From positions 1 through 44,140 of IMG/VR virus record IMGVR_UViG_3300044633_000251: a stretch of 44,140 bases of DNA. One strand, given 5' to 3'. Both the position numbers and the translations under genes were made by a program. Shown here one piece after another: positions 7,739-20,500 of the stretch. The notes below the pieces were generated by a model. That model was given only the letters and a program-made list of their open reading frames with translations, was not told the origin of the DNA and did not search any database. Position 1 is the first letter of the stretch, and every line of letters begins with the position of its first letter. This stretch comes from a virus.

Positions 7739-9808
7739 ATGCCAGGAGTAAATAATAATATTCAACTTACAGGATTAGATTTTGATGAAATTAAATCTAA
7801 TTTTAAGACATTTTTGCGTGAACAAAATGTCTTAAAGGATGCTAATTATGAAGGTAGTGCTTTGTCTATTCTACTAGACATTTTAGCATATAATACTCAT
7901 TATAATGCACACTATTTGAATATGGTTGCAAATGAAATGTTCCTAGATACCGCAGTAAAAAGAAGTTCTGTTATATCTCATGCGAAAGTTCTTGGATATC
8001 TTCCCGGATCAATCACTGCACCAACAGCAACTGTTAATGTATATTTTGAAGGCGTAACATCCTCGCAAATAGTATTACCCAGACATACAAAATTCATAAC
8101 AGAAACTATTGATAATACAAATTATCCTTATGTTACTCTAGAAGAAATAGTAATTACAAGAGATCAATATAATAATACAGCAAATGCTATAAATTTACAA
8201 ATAAAACAGGGAGAACCATTAACATATTCTTTCTTATATAACGTAAAACAAAATCCGAAAGCAATATTCAGAATTCCCGAATCAAATATAGACTTGTCTA
8301 CATTGAGGGTTATTATACAAAAATCTACTATTGATATTAATAATACTATTTATAATTATCCTGATGATATCTTAGCTTTGGATGGCGATTCTGAAGTATA
8401 TTTTATTCAAGAAACTTTTGATGGATATTACGAATTATATTTTGGTGATGGGGTTATTGGTAAAAAGTTACAAGATGGAAATATAGTAATTATTAACTAT
8501 CTTGCGGTATCAGAAACAATAATTCAAAATGTATCAGAATTTACATTAGTTTCAGATTCAATTGGTAATTACGGAGATGTTATTGTAACAACAACCATTC
8601 CCGGCAATGGCGGGAAAGGAAAAGAAACATTAGAAACCATAAAATATATGGCCCCAAAAGCATATGCTGCACAAGAAAGGGCTGTGACAGTGAACGACTA
8701 TATTACGCTAATACAAAAAAATTCTGGGCAATTCCCAATCGATTCTGTTAATGTTTGGGCAGGAGATAAGAACGATCCTCCAATTTATGGCAAAGTGTTT
8801 GTTGCTGTAAAACCACGAGGAGGTTATTCTTTAACACTAGCACAAAAGAATAAACTTAGAAATAATATAATCAAACCTATTAGTGTACTAACTGCCGATC
8901 CTGTGATTGTTGATGCGGATTACATTTATGTAAAAATAAATGCAGATGTATTATACAATCCTGCTAAAGCAATGATATCATATGAAGAATTACGTTCCTA
9001 TATTAAATATGTAATATCACAACAATCTAAGATAACTTTAAATACTTTCAATTCTACACTAGTACTACCAGATATAATAAATGTTGTTAGAAATGCTAAT
9101 CCATCAATTATAACTAATGAATGTAAAATAACATTACAAAAGAGAATTTTGCCCGATTTAAATAGATCGGAAAATTATTATGTGAAGTTTGGCACAAAAA
9201 TAAAAAGAGATATTTTAAGAAAATCGGTTTCTATATCTCCATCTATAAAATCAATTGATAATAGTATTGGAGCATTAATATTAAGATCAGAGGTATTTTT
9301 CGAGGAAGTTCCTTCGTCGGCATCTTCTATCCAATCAATTAAAATCATAGGAGCAGGATTAAATTATACTTCAACTCCAACAATAATTATATCCGGCGAT
9401 GGTTCTGGAGCAAAAGCACATGCTATTGTTAAAAGTGGAAAAATTTCCGATATAGTTGTTGATAATCCGGGTTCCGGCTATACACAAGCAACCGTAGAAA
9501 TTAGCGGTGGTGGTGGAATATTAGCTTCCGCTCAACCAATCTTAGATTCTCAATTTGGATATCTAAGAACCTACTACTTTAATAATGGATTAAAGATTAT
9601 ATTAAATTCTTCTGCTGGTACTGTTGACTATGAAAATGGGATAGTAACATTAACTAATTTCAAACCACAAGCGATAAATAATGAATTACAACAGTTAAGT
9701 ATAAATGTTGTTCCGGACAATACAATACTATCTTCAAACATGGATAGAATTTTAACGTTAGATGATACGGACCCAGATGCAATCACTGTCAATTTAACAG
9801 CAAAATGA
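7739..9808 (+). CDS. 6: Baseplate wedge protein gp6, 689 aa
   Basis: gp6 forms the wedge ring that ties the six baseplate sectors together and drives the sheath trigger. The N-terminus carries the conserved DFDEIKSNFKTFLREQNVLK, YEGSALSILLDILAYNTHYN and MFLDTAVKRSSVISHAKVLG segments found in gp6/gpJ family proteins, and a gpJ-like middle (YMAPKAYAAQERAVTVNDYI). Length is near T4 gp6 (660 aa). Residues about 532-602 hold a two-copy GxGY module (GAGLNYTSTPTIIISGDGSG, then NPGSGYTQATVEI) not expected in T4 gp6. AAGGA at 7723-7727 precedes the ATG by 11 nt. The TGA overlaps the next start as ATGA. Confidence 0.92.
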   Translation: MPGVNNNIQLTGLDFDEIKSNFKTFLREQNVLKDANYEGSALSILLDILAYNTHYNAHYLNMVANEMFLDTAVKRSSVISHAKVLGYLPGSITAPTATVNVYFEGVTSSQIVLPRHTKFITETIDNTNYPYVTLEEIVITRDQYNNTANAINLQIKQGEPLTYSFLYNVKQNPKAIFRIPESNIDLSTLRVIIQKSTIDINNTIYNYPDDILALDGDSEVYFIQETFDGYYELYFGDGVIGKKLQDGNIVIINYLAVSETIIQNVSEFTLVSDSIGNYGDVIVTTTIPGNGGKGKETLETIKYMAPKAYAAQERAVTVNDYITLIQKNSGQFPIDSVNVWAGDKNDPPIYGKVFVAVKPRGGYSLTLAQKNKLRNNIIKPISVLTADPVIVDADYIYVKINADVLYNPAKAMISYEELRSYIKYVISQQSKITLNTFNSTLVLPDIINVVRNANPSIITNECKITLQKRILPDLNRSENYYVKFGTKIKRDILRKSVSISPSIKSIDNSIGALILRSEVFFEEVPSSASSIQSIKIIGAGLNYTSTPTIIISGDGSGAKAHAIVKSGKISDIVVDNPGSGYTQATVEISGGGGILASAQPILDSQFGYLRTYYFNNGLKIILNSSAGTVDYENGIVTLTNFKPQAINNELQQLSINVVPDNTILSSNMDRILTLDDTDPDAITVNLTAK

Positions 9809-12800
9809 TACCAGAAAATTATAGAAATTTTTTAGCGATAGCTAAACAGCTTCCCCAATTTATTAGGGATGAAGAATCATACGAAACGTTTATCTATTTT
9901 TTACAATCTTATTACGAATGGTTAGCACAACCACTTAATATAGAAGATCGAGCAAAAAATATCTTAAATTATAAAGATATTGATAATACACTAGACGAAT
10001 TTGAACAATTCTTTTTTAACGAGTTCTTACAATATTTTCCAGAAGATACTCTAATTGACAAAAGAAAATTGGTAAAATTTTCTAAAGAAATATATAGAAG
10101 AAAATCAACCCCCGCATCATTTAAATTTTTATTTAGATCTATCTATGGTTCTGATTGTGAAACTACGGAAACTGAACAATTTGTATTAAAAGCTTCTGAT
10201 GGAAAATGGGCTGCTTCTAGAACAGTAAAACTGGACACATTAGATTCTAGATTTTTGCAAATCGACAACTACTTGATTTTTGGCGAAACATCAAAAGCGG
10301 TCGGAAAAATAGAAAAATCCCAAGTATCTTCTAAAAAAATAGAAATATTTCTGAGTGATATTAATAGAAGTTTTATATCCGGAGAAACAGTAAGAATAGT
10401 AGATTCTACCTTAAATGATGTTATTATAGACGGATCTAATTTAGTTTCTAAAATAGTAGGTTTGGTCAGATCCATTATACCAAACTCAAGATTCAAGGGC
10501 TTAAATTATAATGTAGGAGATCCTGTAATCCTTTTTGGTGGTCTAAATGAAAATATAGATAATCCTATAGGAGCAACAGCCCTAGTTTCTGAAGTCAATC
10601 CCGGAAGTGTTGGTAATATAACTCTAACATACGGATCGCAGGGATTTCGACCATATCCAGAAAGTGAAATTGTTTTTATTGGAGGAGGCACACAAGTAAC
10701 TTCCGCAACAGCGGCAGTTACTGGTATTGATATAACTCGACCAAGAGAAGTTGATCTGATTATGCAGGATGTAATATATCCTTTTAGAAGTGTGTTTTTA
10801 AATGAAGCTTCTTATGAGTTTGCTACAATGCCAACAGCAAACGCAAATACTAGACTAATAGATGCATTGCACGAAACTTCTTTTACAACATATCCAATAG
10901 CGAATGTTGCTCTTTTTACTGGCGGTGCTGGCTATGTTTCAGTACCACAAGTAAATGTTTTATCAAAATATAATGTCGTATCAAATAGTGCAACAATAAT
11001 AGGAACTTCTAGTTTAGATAAACTGAATATTTTGGGAGACATAGAAGTTGTTTCTGGAGGAACTAATTATCTTGTTAATAATACTATTAATTTCATTGGG
11101 GGTTCTGGTGTCGGAGCTTATGCCAATGTTACCCAAGTGGCAGCTAACGGAGCAATAGAAAAGGTTGAATATGTAAGAGCACCAACTGGTGCTGGTAGTT
11201 ATCCGTTAGGTGGAATGGGTTATTCTATATTACCAAGATTAACTGTCAATTCTATTTCTGGAAATAACGCGGTTTTGCGAATAGCTGCTGTTCTCGGAGA
11301 TGGAGAATCTGTAAAAGCATCTACAGATGACATAGGAAAAGTGGAAAAAATAGATGTTATACAAGAGGGCGAAGATTACGTTTCTGTTCCAACGGTATCA
11401 TTGAGAATTGTAGATATTATTTTAACTGGAGTTTCTAGAACAGATACACCAGAAATAAACGAAATAATATATCAAGGATCTATAGGAGCACCAAGTTTCA
11501 GAGCAAATACTTATTCGTTTGAAGTAATTGATGAAGAAAATGATTATTATTTGGGGAGATTTTATAACTATACCGGAACATTAAACTCTTCTTCACCAAT
11601 AAAAGCGGATAAGAATATTTCCGGAGATGAATTTTATCAATATAATGTATTAACATCATATAATACAGATGTTTTCGAGAATGGCGTTAACTTCTTTGGT
11701 AACGGTAGAGCTAGAGCAAATGCATTTCTATTGACAGGAACAACAGCATATGATGGAAAGTATTTAAATTCCGACGGACATTTGAGTTCATATTGCAGAT
11801 TACAAAATGAAGTATATAATAATTATACATATTTTATCGATGTAGAAAAATCTTTCTCATCTTATAAAGAATTGGTAGAAAATTTATTGAATCCTGCTGG
11901 AAGCCAATTCTTAGGAAAACATATAATAAAAGATAAAGAAGAAATAAACGTAGAACTGGAGTATAATTCCGGATATAAATTAGCAAATTTGACAAGTTAT
12001 GCAAATTCTTCCGTGAATGCTGTAATATTATCGACGGAAACAAATGGAGGTGATTTAGTTAGATTTAGTAAAATAACTCCTTACATTGGGGTTAGTAATC
12101 TATCTAGTATAATTTCCCCTAATACCAAAGTTTCTATCAAAAATAACTCATATTCTGTTTATATTTACGAAATAGTGGTAAAGAAACCATATTTTATTAC
12201 CAATTTCCCTAGTTATGGGTCGATTGTATATCAAGGAAATGGAACTAATCCTAGTTTCTATGGCAAATTTGATTCGGCAACACTCATTAATGCTAGAGAG
12301 AGTATTTACTCAATTAAATTGTTTGATTGTTATGGAATAATATATCAACAAACATCCTCTCAAATATACTCCGATGTAGAAACAATTAATGATAAATTTT
12401 ATTATTATGATGTCCAAACTACATATGATACAACTCCATATAATAATGGATACTATACATATAACAATAGAGAAATATACTATTCATCAGTTTCTACAGT
12501 GTATGATGCAAACACCACAATAAAACTAAACGATTATTATCTATTGAGATACAATAATGTAGTTTACGGATACACGAGTTCTAATACTTTTGTCATAACA
12601 GAATTAACTGGTAATTTTGACAAAATAAATAATGGTGAATATTCTTCAACAAGAAAACTAAATGATATAATATTTTCTACAGATATATTGTATATTCAAA
12701 ATAATTCCAATGTTATTGTTAATTCTATAAATTACCAAGATGGAATAATTTATTGCAATAAAGTTTTGACTAGCGCGGGTAATTCAACATCTCCAGTGCT

Positions 12801-12852
12801 ATTAAGCGTAGAAAGAAACTTCAACTCTAACGAAATTTTTATAGAACATTAA
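9805..12852 (+). CDS. 7: Baseplate wedge protein (gp7-like), 1015 aa
   Basis: The position between gp6 and gp8 and the length (T4 gp7 is 1032 aa) point to the wedge initiator gp7. The N-terminal 120 residues are a helical domain with FIYFLQSYYEWL, then YKDIDNTLDEFEQFFFNEFL and STPASFKFLFRSIYG, a pattern I know from large wedge proteins of T4-like marine phages. The rest is beta-rich with at least four GxGY-type repeats between about residues 270 and 535 (for example GGAGYVSVPQVNV and EGEDYVSVPTVSL), then a Tyr/Asn/Ser-rich C-terminal half. Its ATG lies in the ATGA overlap with gp6. The fit to gp7 rests mainly on order and size; the C-terminal half is unlike anything I recognise. Confidence 0.72.
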   Translation: MIPENYRNFLAIAKQLPQFIRDEESYETFIYFLQSYYEWLAQPLNIEDRAKNILNYKDIDNTLDEFEQFFFNEFLQYFPEDTLIDKRKLVKFSKEIYRRKSTPASFKFLFRSIYGSDCETTETEQFVLKASDGKWAASRTVKLDTLDSRFLQIDNYLIFGETSKAVGKIEKSQVSSKKIEIFLSDINRSFISGETVRIVDSTLNDVIIDGSNLVSKIVGLVRSIIPNSRFKGLNYNVGDPVILFGGLNENIDNPIGATALVSEVNPGSVGNITLTYGSQGFRPYPESEIVFIGGGTQVTSATAAVTGIDITRPREVDLIMQDVIYPFRSVFLNEASYEFATMPTANANTRLIDALHETSFTTYPIANVALFTGGAGYVSVPQVNVLSKYNVVSNSATIIGTSSLDKLNILGDIEVVSGGTNYLVNNTINFIGGSGVGAYANVTQVAANGAIEKVEYVRAPTGAGSYPLGGMGYSILPRLTVNSISGNNAVLRIAAVLGDGESVKASTDDIGKVEKIDVIQEGEDYVSVPTVSLRIVDIILTGVSRTDTPEINEIIYQGSIGAPSFRANTYSFEVIDEENDYYLGRFYNYTGTLNSSSPIKADKNISGDEFYQYNVLTSYNTDVFENGVNFFGNGRARANAFLLTGTTAYDGKYLNSDGHLSSYCRLQNEVYNNYTYFIDVEKSFSSYKELVENLLNPAGSQFLGKHIIKDKEEINVELEYNSGYKLANLTSYANSSVNAVILSTETNGGDLVRFSKITPYIGVSNLSSIISPNTKVSIKNNSYSVYIYEIVVKKPYFITNFPSYGSIVYQGNGTNPSFYGKFDSATLINARESIYSIKLFDCYGIIYQQTSSQIYSDVETINDKFYYYDVQTTYDTTPYNNGYYTYNNREIYYSSVSTVYDANTTIKLNDYYLLRYNNVVYGYTSSNTFVITELTGNFDKINNGEYSSTRKLNDIIFSTDILYIQNNSNVIVNSINYQDGIIYCNKVLTSAGNSTSPVLLSVERNFNSNEIFIEH

Positions 12853-12854
12853 AT

Positions 12855-14492
12855 ATGGCAATTATAGCAAATAATGGTGGTTTATTAACAACATCATTCA
12901 AAACACATGATATAGAAAAATTTTATTATTCTCCAATATCTTTATTAAGCGATACAAATGATTTGATAACAAATTTATATTGTTTTATAGGGTATAGAAA
13001 TCCAAATACCGCCAACTCTTTACAGATCCCTGTAAATTCAAATGCGTATCTAAAAAGCGTTTATAAAAGCATGTTTGCTGCTAAAAGAATAACAAATAAC
13101 GAATTATCTCCAGTAATAGAAAAAATAAAATGGTCGGCTAACACTTTTTACGATATATATACAGATAAAGAAGATATGTTCGAAAAGGACATTAACGGAA
13201 AATTGATGAAGAAGTTTTATGTTGTTAATAGATTTGATCAAGTATTTAAATGTTTATGGAACGGAAAAAATCGTAGTAATACTTACAGCGTTTCGTCAAT
13301 AACCAGGTCCAATACCATAGTTTCTATCGAATATTCTGGATTAAATTCATATTCTATTGGAGAGTATATAACATTACAAAACTGCAATCCCGCAGACTAT
13401 AATGGCACATATAGAGTAGTTTCGTCTACAAATGGAAAAGCAAACGTTGCATATGGTTTAAGCGAGTCTTATAAATTAGGAATTGCTAATACATATATTT
13501 CTGGTGGAAGAATTAATAAAACAAAATTATCTACAGTAGAGCCATATTTAGATGCTGGTACATTTGATACTTCGCTTTTGCAAATTACTTCTGACGGATA
13601 TAAATGGAAATATATCTATACAATAGATAAAGGAAGAAAAGAGAAATTCTATGATAATGATTACATTCCAGTTCCTATAAAAGAAGACGAACCGCCGAAT
13701 ATAGGCGAAACATCATCTAAAGCGGGAAGTATAGATATTATTGGTCTTCTGGAAGGAGGTTCTGGCTATTCGGAAGGAACAGATACCGTTGATATCAAAA
13801 TAACCGGAGATGGATACAACGCCAATGCTATAGCATATATTACTTCTAATAGTATTGTTGATATTCTAGTAACATCCCCAGGATATGGATACACCTATGC
13901 TGATTTATCTATTACTCCTTCGGGAGTTTTATCTGGCAATGGGGCAAATGCAGAAATTTATATTTCCCCAATTGGAGGACATGGTTTCGATCCAATAGAA
14001 GAATTTGGTTGCGATACAATCATGATATCGTGTGAATTTCAAGGAAATGAATCTGGAAAAATACCAACAAATTTAGTATTTAACCAATTGGGATTATTAG
14101 TGAATCCATATGAATTGGAGTCTGATATACTACATGCGAACGGAAGTATTTATACCCTATCAACAGCAATATTAACAACTCCATCGATAACACCGTTTCG
14201 ACAAGGTGAAGTAATTTATCAAGGAACGAGCATAACAGATTATACATTTATTGGAGAATGTTTGTCATTCGATCCCACTACCAATGCTTTATATGTTATA
14301 AATAGTGTAGGTGTTCCTCGTCAGAACTATGCTGTAATAGGTGCTTCTTCTGGCGGGTATGCTATTATATCGGGTACATCCGAACCAACAATGGCAAAAT
14401 ATACTGGAAATATTGTGTATGTAGAAAACATTGAAACCACACAAAGAGATTCTTCGGATACAGAACAATTTAGGCTTATAGTAAAATATTAA
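12855..14492 (+). CDS. 8: Baseplate wedge protein gp8, enlarged, 545 aa
   Basis: Several T4 gp8 landmarks are visible: an N-terminal TSFKTHDIEKFYYSPISLL segment, a FYVVNRFDQVFKCLWNGKN segment (cargo strand before the conserved Tyr/Trp), GYKWKYIYTIDKGRKEKFYD followed by NDYIPVP, and the C-terminal TGNIVYVENIETTQRD with a final EQFRLIVKY strand, equivalent to the MIYMEN and ILF end of T4 gp8. T4 gp8 is 334 aa; the excess is explained by an inserted beta domain near residues 135-190 and a GxGY module at about 289-374 (GGSGYSEGTDTVDI, SPGYGYTYADLSI). gp8 is a dimeric outer wedge subunit. The start is 2 nt after the preceding stop without an evident ribosome site. Confidence 0.85.
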   Translation: MAIIANNGGLLTTSFKTHDIEKFYYSPISLLSDTNDLITNLYCFIGYRNPNTANSLQIPVNSNAYLKSVYKSMFAAKRITNNELSPVIEKIKWSANTFYDIYTDKEDMFEKDINGKLMKKFYVVNRFDQVFKCLWNGKNRSNTYSVSSITRSNTIVSIEYSGLNSYSIGEYITLQNCNPADYNGTYRVVSSTNGKANVAYGLSESYKLGIANTYISGGRINKTKLSTVEPYLDAGTFDTSLLQITSDGYKWKYIYTIDKGRKEKFYDNDYIPVPIKEDEPPNIGETSSKAGSIDIIGLLEGGSGYSEGTDTVDIKITGDGYNANAIAYITSNSIVDILVTSPGYGYTYADLSITPSGVLSGNGANAEIYISPIGGHGFDPIEEFGCDTIMISCEFQGNESGKIPTNLVFNQLGLLVNPYELESDILHANGSIYTLSTAILTTPSITPFRQGEVIYQGTSITDYTFIGECLSFDPTTNALYVINSVGVPRQNYAVIGASSGGYAIISGTSEPTMAKYTGNIVYVENIETTQRDSSDTEQFRLIVKY

Positions 14493-14504
14493 GGAAAAAC
14501 AAAT

Positions 14505-17500
14505 ATGGCATTAACATTCCAAAATGGTCCATACTGGGACGACTTCGACACGAATAAAAATTTCCACAGAATTCTATTTAAGCCAGGATACGCAGTCCAA
14601 GCTAGGGAATTGACTCAAGCTCAAACAATATTACAAAATCAAATTACTAAATTTGGTAATCATATTTTTAAAAATCATTCTATTGTTTCTGGAGCAGGAA
14701 CTACACTTAATTTCAGTGTATATTTTCTAAAACTAGAACCATTTGATCAATTTGATAATGAAATTGTTGCCGCAGATTTTAGAAATGTAACTGTAACGAA
14801 TTCTGATGGAACGATAGTTGCTAAAGTTGTTCATACCGCAGAAAAATTCGTAGATAATACTGGTGCAGTTATCGATCCTCCTACATTGATATTGTCGTAT
14901 ATTTCCGGAGATCGTTTCAATAATGGAGATACTGTTATAGTTGTCGATACCGACATTTCTGCTGTAGTAATCGATGGAAATTCCATATATCAACCAAGTA
15001 CAGGGAAATCTTCAATTGCATCTGTATCTGATGGTGTTATGTACATCGACGGATATTTCGTTTCAGTACAAGAACAAACAGTTTCTGTAGATGAATATAC
15101 AGATGCTCCTTCTGCGCGAGTTGGACTTTCTATCAGCGAAAATGTTTTCGATTACAATGACGATCCTTCTTTACTCGATCCCGCATTAGGATCTTCAAAT
15201 TTCCAAGCACCCGGAGCAGATAGATATAAAATTCAATTGACTTTAATATCAAAGCCTCTAGCAATTGATGAAGATGACACATTTATAGAGTTATTGAGAA
15301 TTGATGCTGGGAAATTATTAAAATCAGTGCGATTTACAGAATATTCTATTATTGATGATTATTTTGCAAGAAGAACGTTTGATACTAATGGAGATTTTAT
15401 TTCCGAAAAATTCAAGTTGACTACAGAATCTATACCATCTTCAAGTAATACATTTTTGGTTAAAGTTGGTCCGGGAAAGGCATTTGTTAGAGGTTATGTA
15501 GTAGAAAACCAGAGCGATGCAAGCTTTACATGCCACAAGGCTAGAGATTATAACACAGTAGAAAACTCTACAATGTTTATGGGGTATGGGAATTATCTAT
15601 ATTGCGATACTGTAACTGGATTAGTAGATCAGAAAGGATACCAAACGGTAGATTTTCATGTTGTAAAAACTCCAGCAAGTTTAAATAATACTTCTTCTCC
15701 AACATACATAGCGACAAAAGCTGGTACTGCAAAAATTAGAGGGATGGATTTCCAATTCGCCCCCAATTCAGCAAACTCCAAATCGTTTATCTATAAAATG
15801 TCTTTTGTTGATATACAAACTACTACATTGAGAGGATATTCAGCAAATACATATGAATCAAACAACTCAATAGCTCTTCCATCAACTTTTTCGGCAACAG
15901 CCAATGCATATAAAGGATTGTATATTACCATCGATTCTGGTGTTAACGCCGGGGATCTATTACAAATAGTTTCTTATGATGGTGTTGGAAAAGTAGCTCA
16001 ACTGAACAAAACCTTCAGAAGAACAGTGGAGGCTAACGTCGAATTCACCATTCTTTTTACTTCCAAAGATTTCGAATCTTTTTACGCCCAATCGAATACT
16101 GTCACGAAAGGCATAATTAACAATTCTAGTAAAACTAATGGTGTAGATTCGGGCGATGTTGTTTTTGCAAATGTTGGAGAACAAGAATTAATATATCCAT
16201 TTGAAAATTCCTTTGTTAAACAAAATTCTGTAAATAATTCAAATTATCATTCATGGATAAGGTTCACCAACAAGCCCATAAATGGTTCCATTCAAGTTCC
16301 CGGAACAGGTGTTATGGAATTTGAAGTTGGAACAGATGGTGTCCTTGATGTATCGCAGATAAATGAAAACTTTATTTGTGTAATAAGAAGTCCGGGAACC
16401 TCTGGATTAGCTTATGGAGATATAGTTACTTTTGGAGGAACATCAACCGATGGTATTACAATAAGTTCTTCTTCATCGACGGCAACAATTAATAAAAGTA
16501 CTTGGACTTCGACAACATTAGACATTTATGCAAAAGTATGGATTGTAAATGGCAATGACCAAACATACGTCAAAAAAACAAAGACTGTTGTAAGTGCTAA
16601 TGTTTCGAGTGTAAACTATACCGGAACGCAAGTAACAACTAATGTTCATGTCGATTTAGTTAATGCACAAGTATATTATAAGAAGGGGACATTTAATACC
16701 ACAAAACAATCATTATATATTGCTGATGCTAGAAGAATAATTAAAATTATTGATACACAATTAGCAAATACCGTTCCAACTACGGATATGTTATCAAATC
16801 CTCTATATGATGTCACTAGATATTATTCTTTTGATGATGGACAAAGAGATAATTATTACGATCATGCTTCTTTAGCTCTCATTAATGGTTCTCCAGCACC
16901 AAAAGGAAATTTATTAGTCCTTCTTTCATATTTTAGTCATAGTGGAGGAGATGGCTTTTTTATCGGAGATTCGTATATAAATGTACCGTATGAAAATATA
17001 CCTAGATATATTTCCAAAACCGGAAAAACTTATAATTTAAGGGATTCTATAGATTTTAGACCAAAAGTTAAGAATGCCAACGCAACATTCGCATTCGAAG
17101 ACTCTGTTTCCAGTTCTCCTATTGGTATTCCTGTTGATGGAACGAATTTTATAACCGACTACTCATATTATATCGGAAGAAAAGATATCATAGTAATTTC
17201 TAAAGACAAAAATATATCTTTGATAGAAGGCGTTTCTTCTATAAATCCAAAAGAACCTAAAGAACCGGATGGTTCGATCATCATAGGACGATTGACTCAT
17301 GAACCATACACATCATTCATTCCTGGAGATGATACAGTTGGAACTTCGTCTTCCTTAAATTTACAATTTGTCAATCATAAACGTTGGAGAATGGAAGATA
17401 TTACTTCATTAGAAGAAAGAGTTAATAGATTAGAATATTATAGTTCTTTAAGTAATATAGAGCAAAGTGCCAAAAGTTTACAAATACCAGATGAATTTGG

Positions 17501-20500
17501 CAATAACAGATTCAAGAATGGAATACTAACGGACGATTTTAGTTCTTATAAAGTTGCAGATGCTTACAGCCAAGATTTAGCATGTTCTATATCACAAGCA
17601 AAAAGAAAATTATTTGCTCGAACCGATGTTGCAAATTATCCACTATTCTTGAGAGATGCGTTATATAGTAATGGAGTTGTTAGAGACTCTGATGATTTAA
17701 ATTATAAAGTACATTATGATGGAGTAATTTCTTATGCTACTCTTCCATATAGTACAATGCCCCTAGCAACTCAACCATATGCTACTGGTACAGTAAATCT
17801 TAATCCGTTCATGTTTATTGGTATTGAAGGAGTTTGTTATATAAGTCCTTCAATAGATAATTGGATTTCTACATCAAGACTTCCTGATATTTTGATTTCG
17901 TCCACAGATCCAGGATTTAAAGTTTCTGTTGAATCTAATACAAATAATGTATTTGCGGATTATCAAACAATCACTTCTACGGAAAGACCTCCTGTAACTA
18001 CCACCAGCGAAATTCAATTTAAAACGAATACAACTGAGTATAATGATCCTACCAGAAATTTTCCATCACGAATGACAGAAGATGAGGTATTGGATTTTTA
18101 TACATTATATGGTTCTGAAGCATATTCCGGAGGAAAACCTTTATTTACCACAGCCATACTAGGTTTGGTTCCACCATTAAAAACCAAACCAATACCTAAT
18201 GGAGTTACTATAACTAATTGGGGTAGTGGTGGATATTTGGGGCATCTACAATTTTCTGTTGCTATGTTCCTATGGGAAAAACATAGTAAAACTGGACTTT
18301 GGTCTGGTATTGGAACCACATCGTTAACATCAGTTTCTACATCTACTGTTACGCAAACTACCGATGTTAAGATCTGGGGTAATTGGCAAAATGTGACCGA
18401 TACTTTTGAACAAAATAATGGATTTGTTACTGACGTTTCTATGAATCCTTACATAAGATCCCAACAAATCCAATTTGTTGCGAAAGATTTATTGGTTAAT
18501 AGTCCGATGAGTTGTTTTTTCGATGGTGTTGATGTTAGCAATAGAATTAGACAATCTAATATTATAGAAGTTAATAACACCATTTTATATTCTAATATAA
18601 GATCTAGATTAATTTCTCCTACACAAGCGTTCCAAACAGGAGATGTTTTGGCATATTATGATACAGCCACGGCTTCATATAAGAAATTCGCTATAGTAGT
18701 TAATGTTCATACAAATAATTCCACAGAAATTTATAATAGTGCAAATGTTAATATTGGCGTTATATTAAGACAGAAATTAGATCTGGGTTCTGATGTAGAT
18801 TCAACCATTTATTTTAAAAATACAAATCTAAATTCCAATGTTTTTGCATTAATAATTAATGGAAGCGGTGCAACTACTGGTATCAAAGCCAAAGCAAATC
18901 TCGCTTCAATTTATAAAGTTTCTGGTAAAATTAAAAAACAATATGGGAGTAATCAAATCGTTATCCCAAGAACATATTCTGGCGAATTTACTAACAATCA
19001 ATCAAAGTATGTTGGTAGAGATTTGTTTGTAATTTATCCAGATATGGAAATTAGTTATAGAATAGCTTCTGGAAGAGAAGATAATACAAATAATGAAATT
19101 GTGTTAATGACTGATAATACTTCTATTATTACTGCGAATTCCATTGCTAATGCTATATTCGACATAAAACCAGTAAATCCTTCTGGAAGATTGAGAAGTG
19201 ATAAAGTCGGTGCTATTTCGGGGACATTATATTTACCAGGAAATCAGTTCAAAACTGGAGAAAAAATATTTAGGGTAGATAATAGAACTGGAGGAAATTC
19301 TGGAACAGAAACAACATTTGCACAGACTAAGTTCTTTGCATCATCATTGAATGTCCAGAAACAAAATTTAAACTTTTCTTCAGACCCAAGTAAAATTTCT
19401 GGTAGCAAAACTACGAGCACAAGTTCTAATACTGTAAATACAGTAAAACAAACATATGCTTCTACCAAAATTGTTAACTATGTCGATCCTGTGTGTCAAT
19501 CGTTTATTGTTTATTCCAACGAAGCGCCAAACGGAGCATTTGTCAAATCGGCTAAATTGTTCTTTAAAACAAAACCGACTACTCATAATTCACCAGTAAC
19601 CGTATCAATATTAGAAACTATCAATGGATATCCTTCTGGTGATTTCTTACCGCACTCCACGGTTGTATTGAATACTGACGAAATTAAAGTTTCAGAATCG
19701 CCTAATATGGAAGACGAATCAACATGGACAGAGTTTACATTCCCGGTTCCTGTTTATATTCGTCCAGAAACAATGTATGCTTTGTTAGTAAGAACAAATT
19801 CCAATGAATATTTTATATGGACGGCAGAACTTGGAGAATTTGCTCTGTCCAGTACTGCTGGAGGTTTTGCAAATTATAAAATTGCTCAAACACCATACAT
19901 AGGCGAACTATTTTTGTCCCAAAATACAATAACTTGGGCAGCAGATCAAAATAAGGATTTAATGTTCCAATTAACTCGTTGCGATTTTGATATTACAAAA
20001 AATCCTTCTATTGATTTTGTGGTTCCTACAAAACTGCCACAAAGACATTTAGTAGACAATTCACTTTCATATTCCGATGACGCGAATACTAGTTCCGATT
20101 TCGGAGTTTCGTATACAACAAATCAGAACAGAGAAATTAGTGCATTTAATGTTACTGCTTCAGATTTGACATTTGATGTTGCTCCTATAACATATACTTA
20201 CAAGGCAACTATTAAATCTCCAAGAGAAACCGAAGTATTCCCACATTCGATAACTCCGGGAAAATACGGAACAGCAACATATGATGATATCTATTTAGAT
20301 GATGGTAAGGGAGAAAGAATTTTAATTGCTAATTCTGCAAATTCCTTTGTTTTAACTGCAACATTAAGTTCCAGAGATTCTTTGATAAGTCCTGTAATTT
20401 CAGAATCTGGAACAACTTTATATGGTGTAAAATGGGCTATCAACGATTTGGGATTGGCAAATAATAATTTTATTGTTATTGATGGAGGAACTGGATACTC